A stretch of 64,000 nt of DNA. It comes from Halomonas sp. DQ26W (GTDB lineage Bacteria; Pseudomonadota; Gammaproteobacteria; Pseudomonadales; Halomonadaceae). Numbering within the stretch: the stretch's first letter is position 1; the number at the start of each line of letters is the position of its first letter. The translations under genes and the position numbers were made by a program. Under the pieces are notes generated by a model. The model ran no database searches. It had not been told where the DNA came from and was given only the letters and a program-made list of their open reading frames with translations. This document shows positions 39,486 through 47,582 of this stretch, in pieces. The stretch is taken from NCBI RefSeq assembly GCF_003339685.1, contig NZ_QPKI01000009.1, positions 52,630-116,629 of the forward strand. Direction: 5' to 3'.

Positions 39486-39794
39486 AAACACGTTTACCCC
39501 AACCCAAGCAAAACCAGTAAGGCGCACTACCCATACCTAGTGAATATCCAAAGCCCCCTTCTGACAGACCTGGCAACTCGCCTTGTTATTCCACTTGGCA
39601 AGCGCTCAGCCTTCGGCGGACAAGCTATGCAGGGTGTTACTCCGGAAATAGCGTTCGACGGCGAAGAGTTGCTACTGCTGACTCCGCAAATTTCCTCAGT
39701 GTCAGAAAAGCACCTCAAGAATCCCGCTGGCTCCCTCGCGCACTTAAGAGATCAGATTGTTGGAGCTCTGGATCTAGCTATCACTGGCATTTAA
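39486..39794 (+). pseudogene. ccdB: CcdB-like toxin gene without a start codon
   Basis: In the frame ending at 39794 the sequence VYPNPSKTSKAHYPYLVNIQ (from 39492), SPLLTDLATRLVIPLGKR, VTPEIAFDGEELLLLTPQIS and DQIVGALDLAITGI matches CcdB (DIQSDLL, TRMVIPL, MMTPQ, NAINLMFWGI) almost end to end. No ATG, GTG or TTG lies in frame before the VY motif; the first possible start is GTG 39540, deleting the N-terminal strands. CcdB proteins poison DNA gyrase. Without start and without ccdA this is most likely an inactive remnant. Its base composition is AT-richer than neighbours, suggesting transfer. Confidence 0.75.
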
Positions 39795-39911
39795 CGCCCG
39801 CTGTAGGTCTGGAGCAACACGAGGTGCCTCGGCCACTTTCAGCATTGCGCGTCAGGGCGGCGACGGAAAGCATGACGCCGCCCCGTGAGCGAGACCAGCC
39901 TGGTGGGCGAC

Positions 39912-41144
39912 TCAGGCGGCGCGTGGCGACGCATCGCTGCGTACGCAGTTCAACAGGCAGAAGACAGCTAGTGTACCGGTCAGCGTGGGCAGCAGGAAAC
40001 CCACGGTGTAGCTGCCGCTGAGCCACACGATCAGGCTGAACAGCGCCGGGCCCACCAGTACCCCCATGTAGGTAAGCACCAGCACGGCAGCCGTGGCCTC
40101 ACCCACCTCACCGGGCTGGCAGCGCCGCGCCACCTCGCCCAGATAGACCCCGTTCCAGCCCACCGCCGTGGCGCCGGCGACCACCATCAGGGTGATCGTC
40201 AGCCAGGTAGGCACCGCGGTGCCGAGCACGGCCAGCAGAAAGAAGATCACGGCGATAACGCCGGCTAGGCCGAACAGTACTGGCAGGCTGCCCCCCAGGC
40301 GGTCGGCCAGCACGCCCCAGGCCAGGCGGCCCGATACCCCGGACACATGCACCAGCGACACTACGGCCCCCGCCATGACCAGACTCAGCAATAGCTCCTC
40401 GACCATGAAGGCCACCGCGAAGCTGAGCAGCGAAAGCTGCGCCGCGGAGAGGCAGAAGCCGGTGGCGCCCAGCCAGCGCATGGCACGGGAGCGACGCAGC
40501 ACGCCAAGGCTGCCGGCCCTCTGCATGCGTACGTTGGCATCTCGGCTAGCATCCCAGCGGGAGCGCCGCGGCTGGAGTAGCAGCAGCGTAGCCAGGCAGG
40601 CCACACCCACCACCAGGAAAGCCGCCTGCCAGTTCCATAAGGCCGCCAGCGGCGGTGCCATCAAGCCTGCCAGCACGCCGCCCAGGGGCACGCCGGTCTG
40701 TTTGATGGAGTAGACGAGATTACGTCGTTCGGGCGGCGTGAAGCGGGACAGTAGCTCCGCCGCCGCCGGACTGGTGATGCCGTAGGCAAGGCCCAGCATC
40801 AGGGTGGTGCCGAGCAGCGCCAGCGGCGTGCCGATCAAGGCCAATGCGCAGCCCCCCATCACCAGCGCTATGGCCAGTTGGCTAGCCCGACAGCCACCCA
40901 GGCGCCGGGCGAACATCGCCGACTGCAGCGAGGTGAGCATCGCCACCCCGTAGAGCAGGCTGACCTGCAGCCCGACCCAGCCGGTCGGCACGCCGAAAGC
41001 GGCGGCGATCTGCGGTGCCAGGGTCGGTACCAGCAGCATTCCAGCACTACACAGCACCTGTACCCAAGTCGCGGCCAGCAGCACCACGACACCCTCGCCC
41101 CATTCGGTAGCGACGGCTGGCTGGTCGGTAGGAGATGGCAGCAT
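39912..41144 (-). CDS. Major facilitator superfamily transporter
   Basis: 410 residues with about 12 hydrophobic segments and MFS hallmarks (FARRLGGCRASQL, SFTPPERR-type cytoplasmic loop as LLSRFTPPERRNLVYSIKQTGVPLGGVL). Pattern resembles the CynX/NimT and YjjL-type families, but the substrate cannot be inferred. It lies downstream of, and in the same direction as, the SDR gene, about 110 bp apart. Confidence 0.85.
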   Translation of the reverse strand: MLPSPTDQPAVATEWGEGVVVLLAATWVQVLCSAGMLLVPTLAPQIAAAFGVPTGWVGLQVSLLYGVAMLTSLQSAMFARRLGGCRASQLAIALVMGGCALALIGTPLALLGTTLMLGLAYGITSPAAAELLSRFTPPERRNLVYSIKQTGVPLGGVLAGLMAPPLAALWNWQAAFLVVGVACLATLLLLQPRRSRWDASRDANVRMQRAGSLGVLRRSRAMRWLGATGFCLSAAQLSLLSFAVAFMVEELLLSLVMAGAVVSLVHVSGVSGRLAWGVLADRLGGSLPVLFGLAGVIAVIFFLLAVLGTAVPTWLTITLMVVAGATAVGWNGVYLGEVARRCQPGEVGEATAAVLVLTYMGVLVGPALFSLIVWLSGSYTVGFLLPTLTGTLAVFCLLNCVRSDASPRAA

Positions 41145-41255
41145 GGGCGCGCTTCATGGCCAAGGAAACCGTTAGCCTACACACAATCTGCCACTCCCCG
41201 CCAATACCTGCGCCGGGACGAGTCGCGGCGACGCCGCTTGGCGCCCCTTCCCGCC

Positions 41256-41921
41256 TTACCAGGGAAGTGGTTCGCCGTTGCTGTGCCAGAAGGTGCCTGT
41301 GGTCTCCAGAGTCAGTGCCGCGATACGTGCCGCGATACCGGCTGTGGCTTCTTCCGGCGAAATCTGGCCGCCGAAGTTTACCATCCGGGTCTTCACGAAA
41401 CCGGGATGGAGCTGGATGACCGAAATCCCGCGTGGTGCCAGGTCCATAGCCAACGACTTGCCGAAGGCATTGAGTGCCGCCTTGGAGGCGCGATAGCCAT
41501 AACGGCCACCGGAATCGTTGTCGGCGATCGAACCCATGCGGCTGGTGATGTTGGCGATCTTGCTGCCTTCCCCCAGGTTGTCGAGCAACGCCTCGACCAC
41601 GGCGAGCGGCGCGTAGGCATTGATCTCCATCTGTTCCCGGATGGTGTCGAAGTTCAATTCGCCCAGGGACTCGTCGCGCAGCAGGCCGGCGTTGTTGATC
41701 AGCAGGTCGAGCCGCTGATCCTTCACCTCCTCGGCGAGTCGGGCGATATCGGCGGCACGGGTCACATCGATACCTTCCACCACCCGGCTGGCCACTGCGT
41801 CCAGCTCGGCGGATGTCTGGCGACAGACCCCGATCACTTGCCAGCCCTCGCCATGATAGTGCCGGGCCAGTGCCAGGCCGACGCCGCGATTGGCACCGGT
41901 GATCAAGACGGTTGAGGACAT
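41256..41921 (-). CDS. Short-chain dehydrogenase/reductase
   Basis: 221 residues: nucleotide-binding LITGANRGVGLALARHY (TGxxxGxG), LINNAGLLRD, the catalytic serine region ITSRMGSIADNDSGG and YGYRASKAALNAF (YxxxK), then HPGFVKTRM. The TGANRG start and short length place it with CsgA/sniffer-type SDRs that use NADP(H); the substrate is unknown. An AGGAG five bases before ATG 41921 fixes the start. It could be co-transcribed with the MFS gene. Confidence 0.9.
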   Translation of the reverse strand: MSSTVLITGANRGVGLALARHYHGEGWQVIGVCRQTSAELDAVASRVVEGIDVTRAADIARLAEEVKDQRLDLLINNAGLLRDESLGELNFDTIREQMEINAYAPLAVVEALLDNLGEGSKIANITSRMGSIADNDSGGRYGYRASKAALNAFGKSLAMDLAPRGISVIQLHPGFVKTRMVNFGGQISPEEATAGIAARIAALTLETTGTFWHSNGEPLPW

Positions 41922-42038
41922 GATGACTCCTGTTGGTTGGTAGAACGGTCGGTTTAACGTTGGCCGGAGGCTTTCCTGGCTTGCTCAGGGAGAGGTTGGG
42001 GGTCACGGGGCTCACTTCAAGCGGCAAGTGCTCCCCAC

Positions 42039-42067
42039 TTTCCCTCAACGAAGAAGCCCCGTATAAT
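42039..42067 (+). promoter_or_regulatory. Promoter candidate for the PPC-like protein gene
   Basis: Perfect -10 TATAAT at 42062-42067 with a weak -35 TTTCCC at 42039-42044 (17-bp spacer), about 79 bp before the ATG at 42146. Confidence 0.45.
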
Positions 42068-42145
42068 GGTTACGAAATGTAAACATTGCCCGAAATAGCC
42101 GGGCGCCCCTATCACCGATGCTCGCCATCGAACAAGGAAGCTTCC

Positions 42146-43564
42146 ATGGCCAACCGTGCCACTCCCCTTTTCCTGGTCGCCCTGGGCGGCGCAGCCGTCG
42201 GCTTGATCGTCGGCTGGCAGCTGCCGGCGGTCGCCACTTCCACCGAAACGGCGGCGGATGACGCTAGCGTCATGACCGCCTTTGAGCGCATCCAGCTGGG
42301 CGAACACCAGCGTGGTGAGATCACCTCGCAGAGTGAGCTCAACGGCAAGGATGGCAGCCGTTTCACCCGGTTCACCCTGCCGCTCGAAGAGGGAGCGCTG
42401 GTCGAAATCGAGCTCGGCGGTCCCCTGCAGGGCGCCCTGTCGCTGTATGACGATGAAGAGCAGCTGCTGGCATCCACCTACGCCCCTACTGACTACCTCG
42501 ACCCGGCCCAGACACCGGCGCTGCGCCGCCGCATCGACGAAAGCGGTGATTACACCCTGATCGTGAGTGGCAACGACCTGCACAGCTATGGGCCCTTCAG
42601 CGTTACCAGCCGCAGCATGGAACTCACCACCAGCGACACCCTGAGCGTACCGTCACGTGCCGACGGCTGGCTGCAGGACGGGCCGGATCATTACACCCTG
42701 ACGGTGGAAGAGAGCGGGCTTTACCAGATCGAGATGCGCTCCAGCGAAGTGGACGCCTACCTGGCCCTGGAAGGGGCTCATGGCTACCACCGCGAGGATG
42801 ACGACAGCGCCGGCAACCTGGACGCACGCATCGCCGATTTCCTCGAGCCAGGCGAATACCAGCTCACCGCTCGCACCGCCCATGGCCAGGAGAGCGGCCT
42901 CTACACCCTCACCGTCGAGCTTCATGAACTCACCCACGGCGCCGCCCTGCGCAACAGCGGCGAGCTGGCGATCGACGATCCGCTGCATGGCTGGCTCAAC
43001 GGCGAGGCGCTGGAATACCAGCTGACCCTCGAGTCTCCCGCCCTCGTCACCATCGACATGCTCTCCGACGACTTCGATGCCTTCCTCGAGCTACGCGGCG
43101 AGGACGTCTTCACCAGCGACGACGACGGCGGTGAAGGACTCAATGCACGTATCCGCTACAACCTGGGGCCGGGAGGCTACACCGTTACCGCCCGCAGCCA
43201 CAGCTTCAGCGGCAGCGGCCTGTTCGAACTCAAGGCTTCCGCAGTGGAACTGGACGAACTCCCCGACGATGGTCAGCTGGCAATCGGCCAACCCATCGAA
43301 GCCTGGCTGGAAGCGGGAGCCCGGGATGCCTATACGTTTCAACTGGAAGAAGCCGGCACCTACCGCCTGGACATGATGTCCAGCGAGCTGGACGCCTTCC
43401 TGGAGCTGGAGGGAGAAGGACTATTCTTGAACGATGACGATGGCGGCAACAACCTCGATGCCCGTATCGAGGCGCACCTGGAGCCCGGCGAATACCGCGC
43501 CATCGCGCGCTCCTTCAACGGCGGCGACAGCGGCACCTATGTGCTGAGCCTGAGCGCCGAGTAG
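42146..43564 (+). CDS. Exported or membrane-anchored protein with four PPC-like repeats
   Basis: 472 residues from ATG 42146, behind AAGGAAG. A hydrophobic N-terminus (about 7-30) is a signal anchor or signal peptide. About four beta-sandwich repeats of about 105 residues follow (roughly 45-160, 161-262, 270-368, 370-472). Each of the last three ends a strand with D-AYLALEG or D-AFLELxG, then an Asp-rich loop (EDDDSAGNLDARI at 217-229, SDDDGGEGLNARI at 324-336, NDDDGGNNLDARI at 429-441), then LEPGEYxxxARS. This matches bacterial pre-peptidase C-terminal (PPC) domains. The acidic loops look like calcium sites, an inference. The protein is very acidic, fitting an envelope protein of a halophile. 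No catalytic domain is visible. Confidence 0.8.
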   Translation: MANRATPLFLVALGGAAVGLIVGWQLPAVATSTETAADDASVMTAFERIQLGEHQRGEITSQSELNGKDGSRFTRFTLPLEEGALVEIELGGPLQGALSLYDDEEQLLASTYAPTDYLDPAQTPALRRRIDESGDYTLIVSGNDLHSYGPFSVTSRSMELTTSDTLSVPSRADGWLQDGPDHYTLTVEESGLYQIEMRSSEVDAYLALEGAHGYHREDDDSAGNLDARIADFLEPGEYQLTARTAHGQESGLYTLTVELHELTHGAALRNSGELAIDDPLHGWLNGEALEYQLTLESPALVTIDMLSDDFDAFLELRGEDVFTSDDDGGEGLNARIRYNLGPGGYTVTARSHSFSGSGLFELKASAVELDELPDDGQLAIGQPIEAWLEAGARDAYTFQLEEAGTYRLDMMSSELDAFLELEGEGLFLNDDDGGNNLDARIEAHLEPGEYRAIARSFNGGDSGTYVLSLSAE

Positions 43565-43608
43565 TCGCCCACTGCCAAGACGGTGGCCCCGACCGGCCAT
43601 GGCAGGCC

Positions 43609-43640
43609 CCGATGGCGACCGCCTGTGGCGGGGCCATCGG
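43609..43640. terminator. Two-part hairpin between the PPC gene and a small ORF
   Basis: CCGATGGC (43609-43616) pairs with GCCATCGG (43633-43640), enclosing a second stem CCGCC-TGT-GGCGG (43619-43631). No clear U-run; it lies between convergent reading frames. Confidence 0.4.
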
Positions 43641-43653
43641 TGGCCCATGGCAC

Positions 43654-43746
43654 CTAACCAGCGACCAGGCGTGCGGCCAGAAAGGCGATTATCACCAGCA
43701 GCATGGCGATGAACGTGCCGGCGTGGTGAGCGTAGAGGTGCAGCAT
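43654..43746 (-). CDS. Possible 30-residue single-helix membrane peptide
   Basis: A perfect AAGGAG lies six bases before ATG 43746. The frame reads MLHLYAHHAGTFIAML then LVIIAFLAARLVAG and stops (TAG) at 43654-43656. Residues about 11-29 form one hydrophobic helix. This is the form of many small bacterial membrane proteins. It is too short to place in a family. It lies between the PPC-like gene and element D and would be transcribed with the ferric-reductase-like gene upstream on the same strand. Confidence 0.5.
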   Translation of the reverse strand: MLHLYAHHAGTFIAMLLVIIAFLAARLVAG

Positions 43747-43756
43747 GGTGGCTCCT

Positions 43757-43901
43757 TAGGCTATGTACGAAAAGTCGCCGAGCGAAGGTCAGGCAAGGCA
43801 AAAATCGGCGAAAAAGCGGAGTTTACGGGGTGTAAATGAGCATTTTGAGTCGATTTTTAACGCCGCATGGCCGAGCGCAGGCAGTTTTCGTACAAAGCCT
43901 A
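43757..43901. repeat. Miniature inverted-repeat element D
   Basis: 145 bp with 17-bp terminal inverted repeats matching 16 of 17: TAGGCTATGTACGAAAA (43757-43773) and TTTTCGTACAAAGCCTA (43885-43901). The interior is AT-rich (AAAAATCGGCGAAAAAGCGG and TGAGCATTTTGAGTCGATTT). The right end contains the stop codon of the flavoprotein gene (43899-43901). No transposase. Confidence 0.85.
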
Positions 43902-45218
43902 GACGATATCGAATCGATCGGAATAGATACGGGTGGGCGCGACGCCAATGTGCAGTAGCGCCTTTTCGGCGGCATTCATCAACGGTCCGGGGCCGCAGAT
44001 GAAGTACTCGCGCCGTCCATCGTCGGCAGGCAGCCGACGCCTCACCAGCGCCTCGTCGATCATGCCGCTCTCGCCTTGCCACTCCGGCTTCGGGTCGCTG
44101 ATCACATAGATGACCTCGAGAGGCAGGATCTCCTCGAGTTCGGCCAACTCGTCGCGAAAGGTGGCTTCGTCCCAGGTATCGTTGGCATACAGCAGCCAGA
44201 GTGGCGCTTTCTTACCCCAGTCCCTCCAAGTGCGAAGAATGCTCATTATCGGTGTGATACCAATGCCCCCGGCAATCATCACCGCTCCTGCATCATCGTC
44301 GGCATCCGGCACGAAGGCGCCATAGGGGCCTTCGATGTAGGCCCGGGCACCCGGTTCGACGTCGGGCAGGGTATCGGTGAAATCACCGAGTCGCTTGGCG
44401 GTGAAGGCAACCCTGTCGCTATCGGCAGCCGATGACACCATCGAGAACGGATGCTGCTGAAGCGAGAACGGCGTCTTGCCCAGGGTGATCCAGAAAAACT
44501 GTCCCGGTGCAAAGACAAGGCGATGGTCGCCCTCGGCCTTCAGGGTCAACGTGGCGGCATCACCCCGTTCCTGATGGTTGTCGACCACACGCCAGGGGCG
44601 CTTGCGGTTGCGCCAGACCCGGAACAGCCGCGAATCCAGTAACAGCAGCAGCGGCACGGCGATGATCCCGATCAGCGCCAGCGAAGTCGCCATCCCAGCC
44701 GTGTAGTTCTGCACCATCAGCGCATGGCCGAGGCCAGCGGAAACGATGAAAAGCGACAGCATGCCATGTAGCGCCCGCCACCATTCGTAGGCGAGGCCGA
44801 AACGGGTCCGCCACAGCGAGCTCGCCACCAGCAGCAGCGTCGCTGCCAGCAGCAGGATCAGCGTTACCGCCCTGAGCGTCTCGTCACGCGGGTCGAGAAA
44901 CTCGATCCATTCGGGTCGCGTGGTGATCATGAGGATAGGATGAGCCAGCACCAGCAGCAGGGCACAGATGCCCGTCTGCCGGTGAAACTGCAGGATATTG
45001 TCGAAGCCCAGCGACTCGGCGAACCAGCGATGGCGCCCCGATATCACGACCTGCATGGCCAGCACGCCGAGTGCCAGCAACCCCAGGAAAGCGCCGAAAA
45101 CGGCACCCAGCGCCCGGCTCTCCTCAGGTCGTACTATCAATGCCACAATCAGTGGAATCATCGCCAGCAGCATATAGCTGCCACACCAGAAAAGTGCTTT
45201 TCGCATCAGCGGGCTCAC
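43899..45218 (-). CDS. Ferric-reductase-like transmembrane flavoprotein
   Basis: 439 residues from GTG 45218, chosen for GGGAGG six bases upstream (45225-45230); a TTG at 45260 would add 14 residues. Six N-terminal membrane helices include histidines in FHRQTGICALLLVLAHP, RALHGMLSLF and GLGHALMVQNY that could bind haem. A cytoplasmic FAD domain (HPFSMVSSAADSD, FTAKRLGDFT, YIEGPYGAF) and an NAD(P)H domain (IAGGIGITPIMSILRTW, LLYANDTWDEATF, YFICGPGPLMNAAEKAL) follow. The enzyme would pass electrons from NAD(P)H across the inner membrane; physiological acceptor unknown. Confidence 0.85.
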   Translation of the reverse strand: MSPLMRKALFWCGSYMLLAMIPLIVALIVRPEESRALGAVFGAFLGLLALGVLAMQVVISGRHRWFAESLGFDNILQFHRQTGICALLLVLAHPILMITTRPEWIEFLDPRDETLRAVTLILLLAATLLLVASSLWRTRFGLAYEWWRALHGMLSLFIVSAGLGHALMVQNYTAGMATSLALIGIIAVPLLLLLDSRLFRVWRNRKRPWRVVDNHQERGDAATLTLKAEGDHRLVFAPGQFFWITLGKTPFSLQQHPFSMVSSAADSDRVAFTAKRLGDFTDTLPDVEPGARAYIEGPYGAFVPDADDDAGAVMIAGGIGITPIMSILRTWRDWGKKAPLWLLYANDTWDEATFRDELAELEEILPLEVIYVISDPKPEWQGESGMIDEALVRRRLPADDGRREYFICGPGPLMNAAEKALLHIGVAPTRIYSDRFDIV

Positions 45219-45388
45219 GGCTTCCCTCCCTTGTCGATCCTTGACGTCCTGTTTGCCCAAGATAGTGCTTCATCCTGTAATCGACTGAAGTTTTTCGTAC
45301 CCATTCCTGGCCCACCCATGGCGAGGAGGAATGGCTGCTACGCTTTTATCTATCGAGCATTAACCGCTTACGGCAATGGAGGATCACA

Positions 45389-46687
45389 ATGTCACGGCAA
45401 ATGGATCATGCCAATCTCTTCGCCGATGCCCGCTCGCGTCTGGACGACGTCTTCAATGCACTCGACGTACACGATGACGTCATCCAACGCTTGATGCAGC
45501 CAAGCCTGTCGCTAAAGGTAAGTGTACCGGTGCGTATGGACGATGGCCGGCTGCGCGTCTTTCCCGGCTGGCGAGTGCAATACGACACCACCCTGGGCCC
45601 GGCCAAGGGTGGCATTCGGTTCCATCCCGACGTCGATCAGCTCGAGGTCACCACCTTGAGCTTCTGGATGGCGGTGAAATGTGCCGTCGTCGACCTGCCT
45701 TATGGCGGCGGCAAGGGCGGTGTCAAGGTCGACCCCAAGCAGCTCTCCCGCCTCGAACTGGAGCGGCTCGCCCGGGGCTACATTCGTGCCATTGCCGATG
45801 TGATGGGCCCACGCCGCGACATCCCTGCACCCGACGTCAATACCAACGCCACGGTGATGGGCTGGATGGCCGACGAATACAACCATATCGTGCGCGGCAA
45901 GGAGCCTGCTGCCATAACCGGCAAGCCCCCGTCGCTGGGCGGCTCCCATGGCCGGGTGGCGGCCACCGGGCGCGGCGCCCTGCATGTGCTGGACCAGTGG
46001 GCCAAGCGTGGGCAGCGCAAGCCGGAAGATACGACGCTGGCCATTCAGGGCTTCGGCAATGCCGCCTATCACTTTGCCCGGCTGGCCTACGAACGCGGCT
46101 ATCGCATCGTCGCCCTTTCCGATTCGGGTGGGGCCATCTACAGCAACGAAGGTCTGGACCCGGAACCGATCATGCAGCAGAAAACACAGAACCAGCGGCT
46201 GCATGACCTCGTCTACTGCGATGATTCGGTCTGCATCGCAGAGGATGTCGAGCATCTCGACCGCGACGACCTGTTGACCCTGGATGTCGACGTCCTGGTG
46301 CTCGCCGCGCTCGAAGATCAGGTTCACAGCGACAATGTGGAGCAAGTAAAGGCGAAGGCCCTGCTCGAGATCGCCAATGGCCCCGTTACCAGCAAGGCCG
46401 AGGCAGCGCTCATCGAGCGCGACGTACCGGTCCTGCCGGACGTGCTGGTCAATACCGGCGGCGTCATTGTCAGCTACTACGAGTGGGTACAGAACCGTAC
46501 CGGCGAGCGCTGGACGGAGGAGACCGTCAACCAGCGCCTGGCCGAACAGATCGAAAGCCAGGGCCGCCTGGTACTGGAGCGAGCCGAGAAGGAGGGAATC
46601 TCCTACCGCCAGGCCGCCTACCGCCAGGGCATCGAGCGCATTGCCCATGGCATCCTTCAGCGGGGCAACTGCCAGTACGGCGAATGA
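45389..46687 (+). CDS. Glu/Leu/Phe/Val-type amino acid dehydrogenase (glutamate dehydrogenase-like)
   Basis: 432 residues from ATG 45389, behind GGAGG (45378-45382). The substrate domain contains YDTTLGPAKGGIRFHPDV, the catalytic-lysine loop VVDLPYGGGKGGVKVDP, and ITGKPPSLGGSHGRVAATGRG; the Rossmann domain has LAIQGFGNAAYHFARLAYERGYRIVALSDSGG, and DVLVNTGGVIVSYYEWVQN. This matches hexameric glutamate dehydrogenases of the 415-430-residue class that interconvert glutamate and 2-oxoglutarate. NAD is likelier than NADP since an acidic residue follows the second strand (ALSDSGG), a cautious inference. Confidence 0.9.
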   Translation: MSRQMDHANLFADARSRLDDVFNALDVHDDVIQRLMQPSLSLKVSVPVRMDDGRLRVFPGWRVQYDTTLGPAKGGIRFHPDVDQLEVTTLSFWMAVKCAVVDLPYGGGKGGVKVDPKQLSRLELERLARGYIRAIADVMGPRRDIPAPDVNTNATVMGWMADEYNHIVRGKEPAAITGKPPSLGGSHGRVAATGRGALHVLDQWAKRGQRKPEDTTLAIQGFGNAAYHFARLAYERGYRIVALSDSGGAIYSNEGLDPEPIMQQKTQNQRLHDLVYCDDSVCIAEDVEHLDRDDLLTLDVDVLVLAALEDQVHSDNVEQVKAKALLEIANGPVTSKAEAALIERDVPVLPDVLVNTGGVIVSYYEWVQNRTGERWTEETVNQRLAEQIESQGRLVLERAEKEGISYRQAAYRQGIERIAHGILQRGNCQYGE

Positions 46688-46793
46688 CGACATGCCCGGC
46701 AGCCAGGTGGTCGAGGCGGCAGGACAGTGCATGAGGTGACAACGCCTCGCATGGCGGCGACAATGGCGCCCCCGTTCCACGAGCCAGGCTGAC

Positions 46794-47561
46794 ATGTCGG
46801 AAGCGTTGACGATTCTCCATCGGGACGAGCATCTGGTCGCCGTGCACAAGCCGGCCGGGCTGCTGGTGCACCGCACGGCCCTGGCTCGGGGTGAGCGCGA
46901 ATTCCTGCTGCAGCGTCTACGCGACCAGCTCGGCCAGCGAGTCTATCCGGTGCACCGCCTGGACCGCCCCACCTCGGGGGCAATGGTCTTCGCTCTGTCG
47001 GCAGCCGCGGCAACCAAGCTTGCGGACGCCTTTAGCGAGCGCCGGGTCGCCAAGCGCTACCTGGCAGTGGTTCGCGGTGTCGGCCCCGAGCACGACCGGC
47101 TCGATTACCCCCTGCGCGAGGAGGACGGCAGCCGCCCCAAGGCGGAAATGCCCGCCATGGAGGCGATGACCGAGGTGAAGCGACTCGATAGCGTCGAGCT
47201 GCCGGTGCAGGTGGACCGCTACCCCCAGAGCCGTTATTCGCTGATGCAGGCGTGCCCCGTGACCGGGCGCCGCCATCAGATACGCCGCCACCTGTCACAG
47301 CGGGGCTATCCCATCATCGGCGATGCCAAGCACGGCAAGGGCACCCACAACCGCTTCTTCAAGGAACAGCTGGCGTGTCCGCGGCTGCTGCTGGCCGCCG
47401 TGGGTCTGGCCTTCGACCATCCGCTCGAGGCGTATCGGCTGACCTTGAGCTGCGCCCTGGACGACCCCATGTCGGCCCTGTTCGAACGCTTCGGCTGGAG
47501 CGGTCACCTGCCGGCAAACCGCGCCAGCTGTAGCGCTTCACAGCCCGAACCCACCGCCTGA
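46794..47561 (+). CDS. truC: tRNA pseudouridine-65 synthase TruC
   Basis: 255 residues of the RluA family. The catalytic aspartate is in YPVHRLDRPTSGAMVFAL; other motifs are LVAVHKPAGLLVHRT, KRYLAVVRG and TGRRHQIRRHLSQRGYPIIGDAKHGKGTHNRFF. The KHGKGTHNRFF segment and short length mark TruC, which makes pseudouridine 65 in tRNA-Ile and tRNA-Asp, rather than RluA or RluC. Followed 21 bp later by tcdA, another tRNA-modification gene. Confidence 0.9.
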   Translation: MSEALTILHRDEHLVAVHKPAGLLVHRTALARGEREFLLQRLRDQLGQRVYPVHRLDRPTSGAMVFALSAAAATKLADAFSERRVAKRYLAVVRGVGPEHDRLDYPLREEDGSRPKAEMPAMEAMTEVKRLDSVELPVQVDRYPQSRYSLMQACPVTGRRHQIRRHLSQRGYPIIGDAKHGKGTHNRFFKEQLACPRLLLAAVGLAFDHPLEAYRLTLSCALDDPMSALFERFGWSGHLPANRASCSASQPEPTA

Positions 47562-47582
47562 CGGGAGCCCGGACCAGCGATC

